A stretch of 7,311 nt of DNA from Clostridia bacterium (GTDB taxonomy: Bacteria; Bacillota_A; Clostridia; Oscillospirales; CAG-272). Below are positions 7,282 to 7,311 of this stretch, in pieces. Positions within the stretch are counted from its first letter, which is position 1; each line of letters starts with the position of its first letter. The position numbers were made by a program, and so were the translations under genes. Location: the NCBI GenBank assembly GCA_017468115.1, contig JAFUJS010000053.1:1-7311 (forward strand), written 5' to 3'. Under the pieces are notes generated by a model. It saw only the letters and a list, made by a program, of their open reading frames with translations, searched no databases and had not been told where the DNA came from.

Positions 7282-7311
7282 ACATAGTTCTATAAAATGC
7301 TCAAATATTTT
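7264..7311 (-). CDS. Possible 3' end of an unidentified minus-strand gene
   Basis: From the right edge one minus-strand frame reads KIFEHFIELCKKAQG and stops at TGA (7266-7264), which is exactly the loop of the terminator hairpin. The peptide is helix-like and plausible as a protein C-terminus, and the terminator implies a gene ending here. But only 15 codons are visible, and a second frame (KYLSIL, stop TAG at 7292-7290) is also possible. No family can be assigned. Confidence 0.25.
   Translation of the reverse strand, partial: KIFEHFIELCKKAQG

Overview
The window looks like chromosomal DNA from a Gram-positive member of the Bacillota, most likely a gut-type Clostridia (Oscillospirales/Lachnospirales-like). 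Reasons: strong AAGGAG-type ribosome binding sites, tightly packed co-directional genes, a MutL carrying the endonuclease motif found in bacteria without methyl-directed repair, and a DUF11 protein of a type I associate with Clostridia. This placement is inference from gene content, not a database match.

Positions 2-6273 (+ strand) appear to be one operon: mutS (5' end lies outside the window), mutL, tgt and a CE4/NodB-type polysaccharide deacetylase. The gaps are 47 bp (mutS-mutL), a 1-base TAATG overlap (mutL-tgt) and 10 bp (tgt-deacetylase). I see no convincing promoter or terminator inside the run. A strong intrinsic terminator sits on the stop codon of the deacetylase gene. MutS and MutL act together in DNA mismatch repair: MutS recognises the mismatch and the endonuclease-type MutL nicks the new strand. 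Tgt exchanges guanine-34 in GUN-anticodon tRNAs for the queuosine precursor preQ1. The deacetylase has no export signal and its substrate cannot be read from the sequence.

Positions 6332-7183 (- strand) hold a convergent, apparently single-gene unit. It encodes a 283-residue, strongly acidic protein free of Cys and His, with two DUF11-like beta-sandwich repeats and no visible signal peptide, membrane segment or wall anchor. Its own terminator abuts that of the operon. Upstream it has a clear ribosome binding site, an 8-bp perfect palindrome and, further upstream, a strong terminator that probably ends another minus-strand gene running off the right edge.

Most of the window is ordinary housekeeping sequence. 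I found no CRISPR array, transposon, tRNA or rRNA, and no clear new multi-gene system. The least explained parts are the DUF11 protein with its leader palindrome, and the cytoplasmic deacetylase attached to the mutSL-tgt operon.
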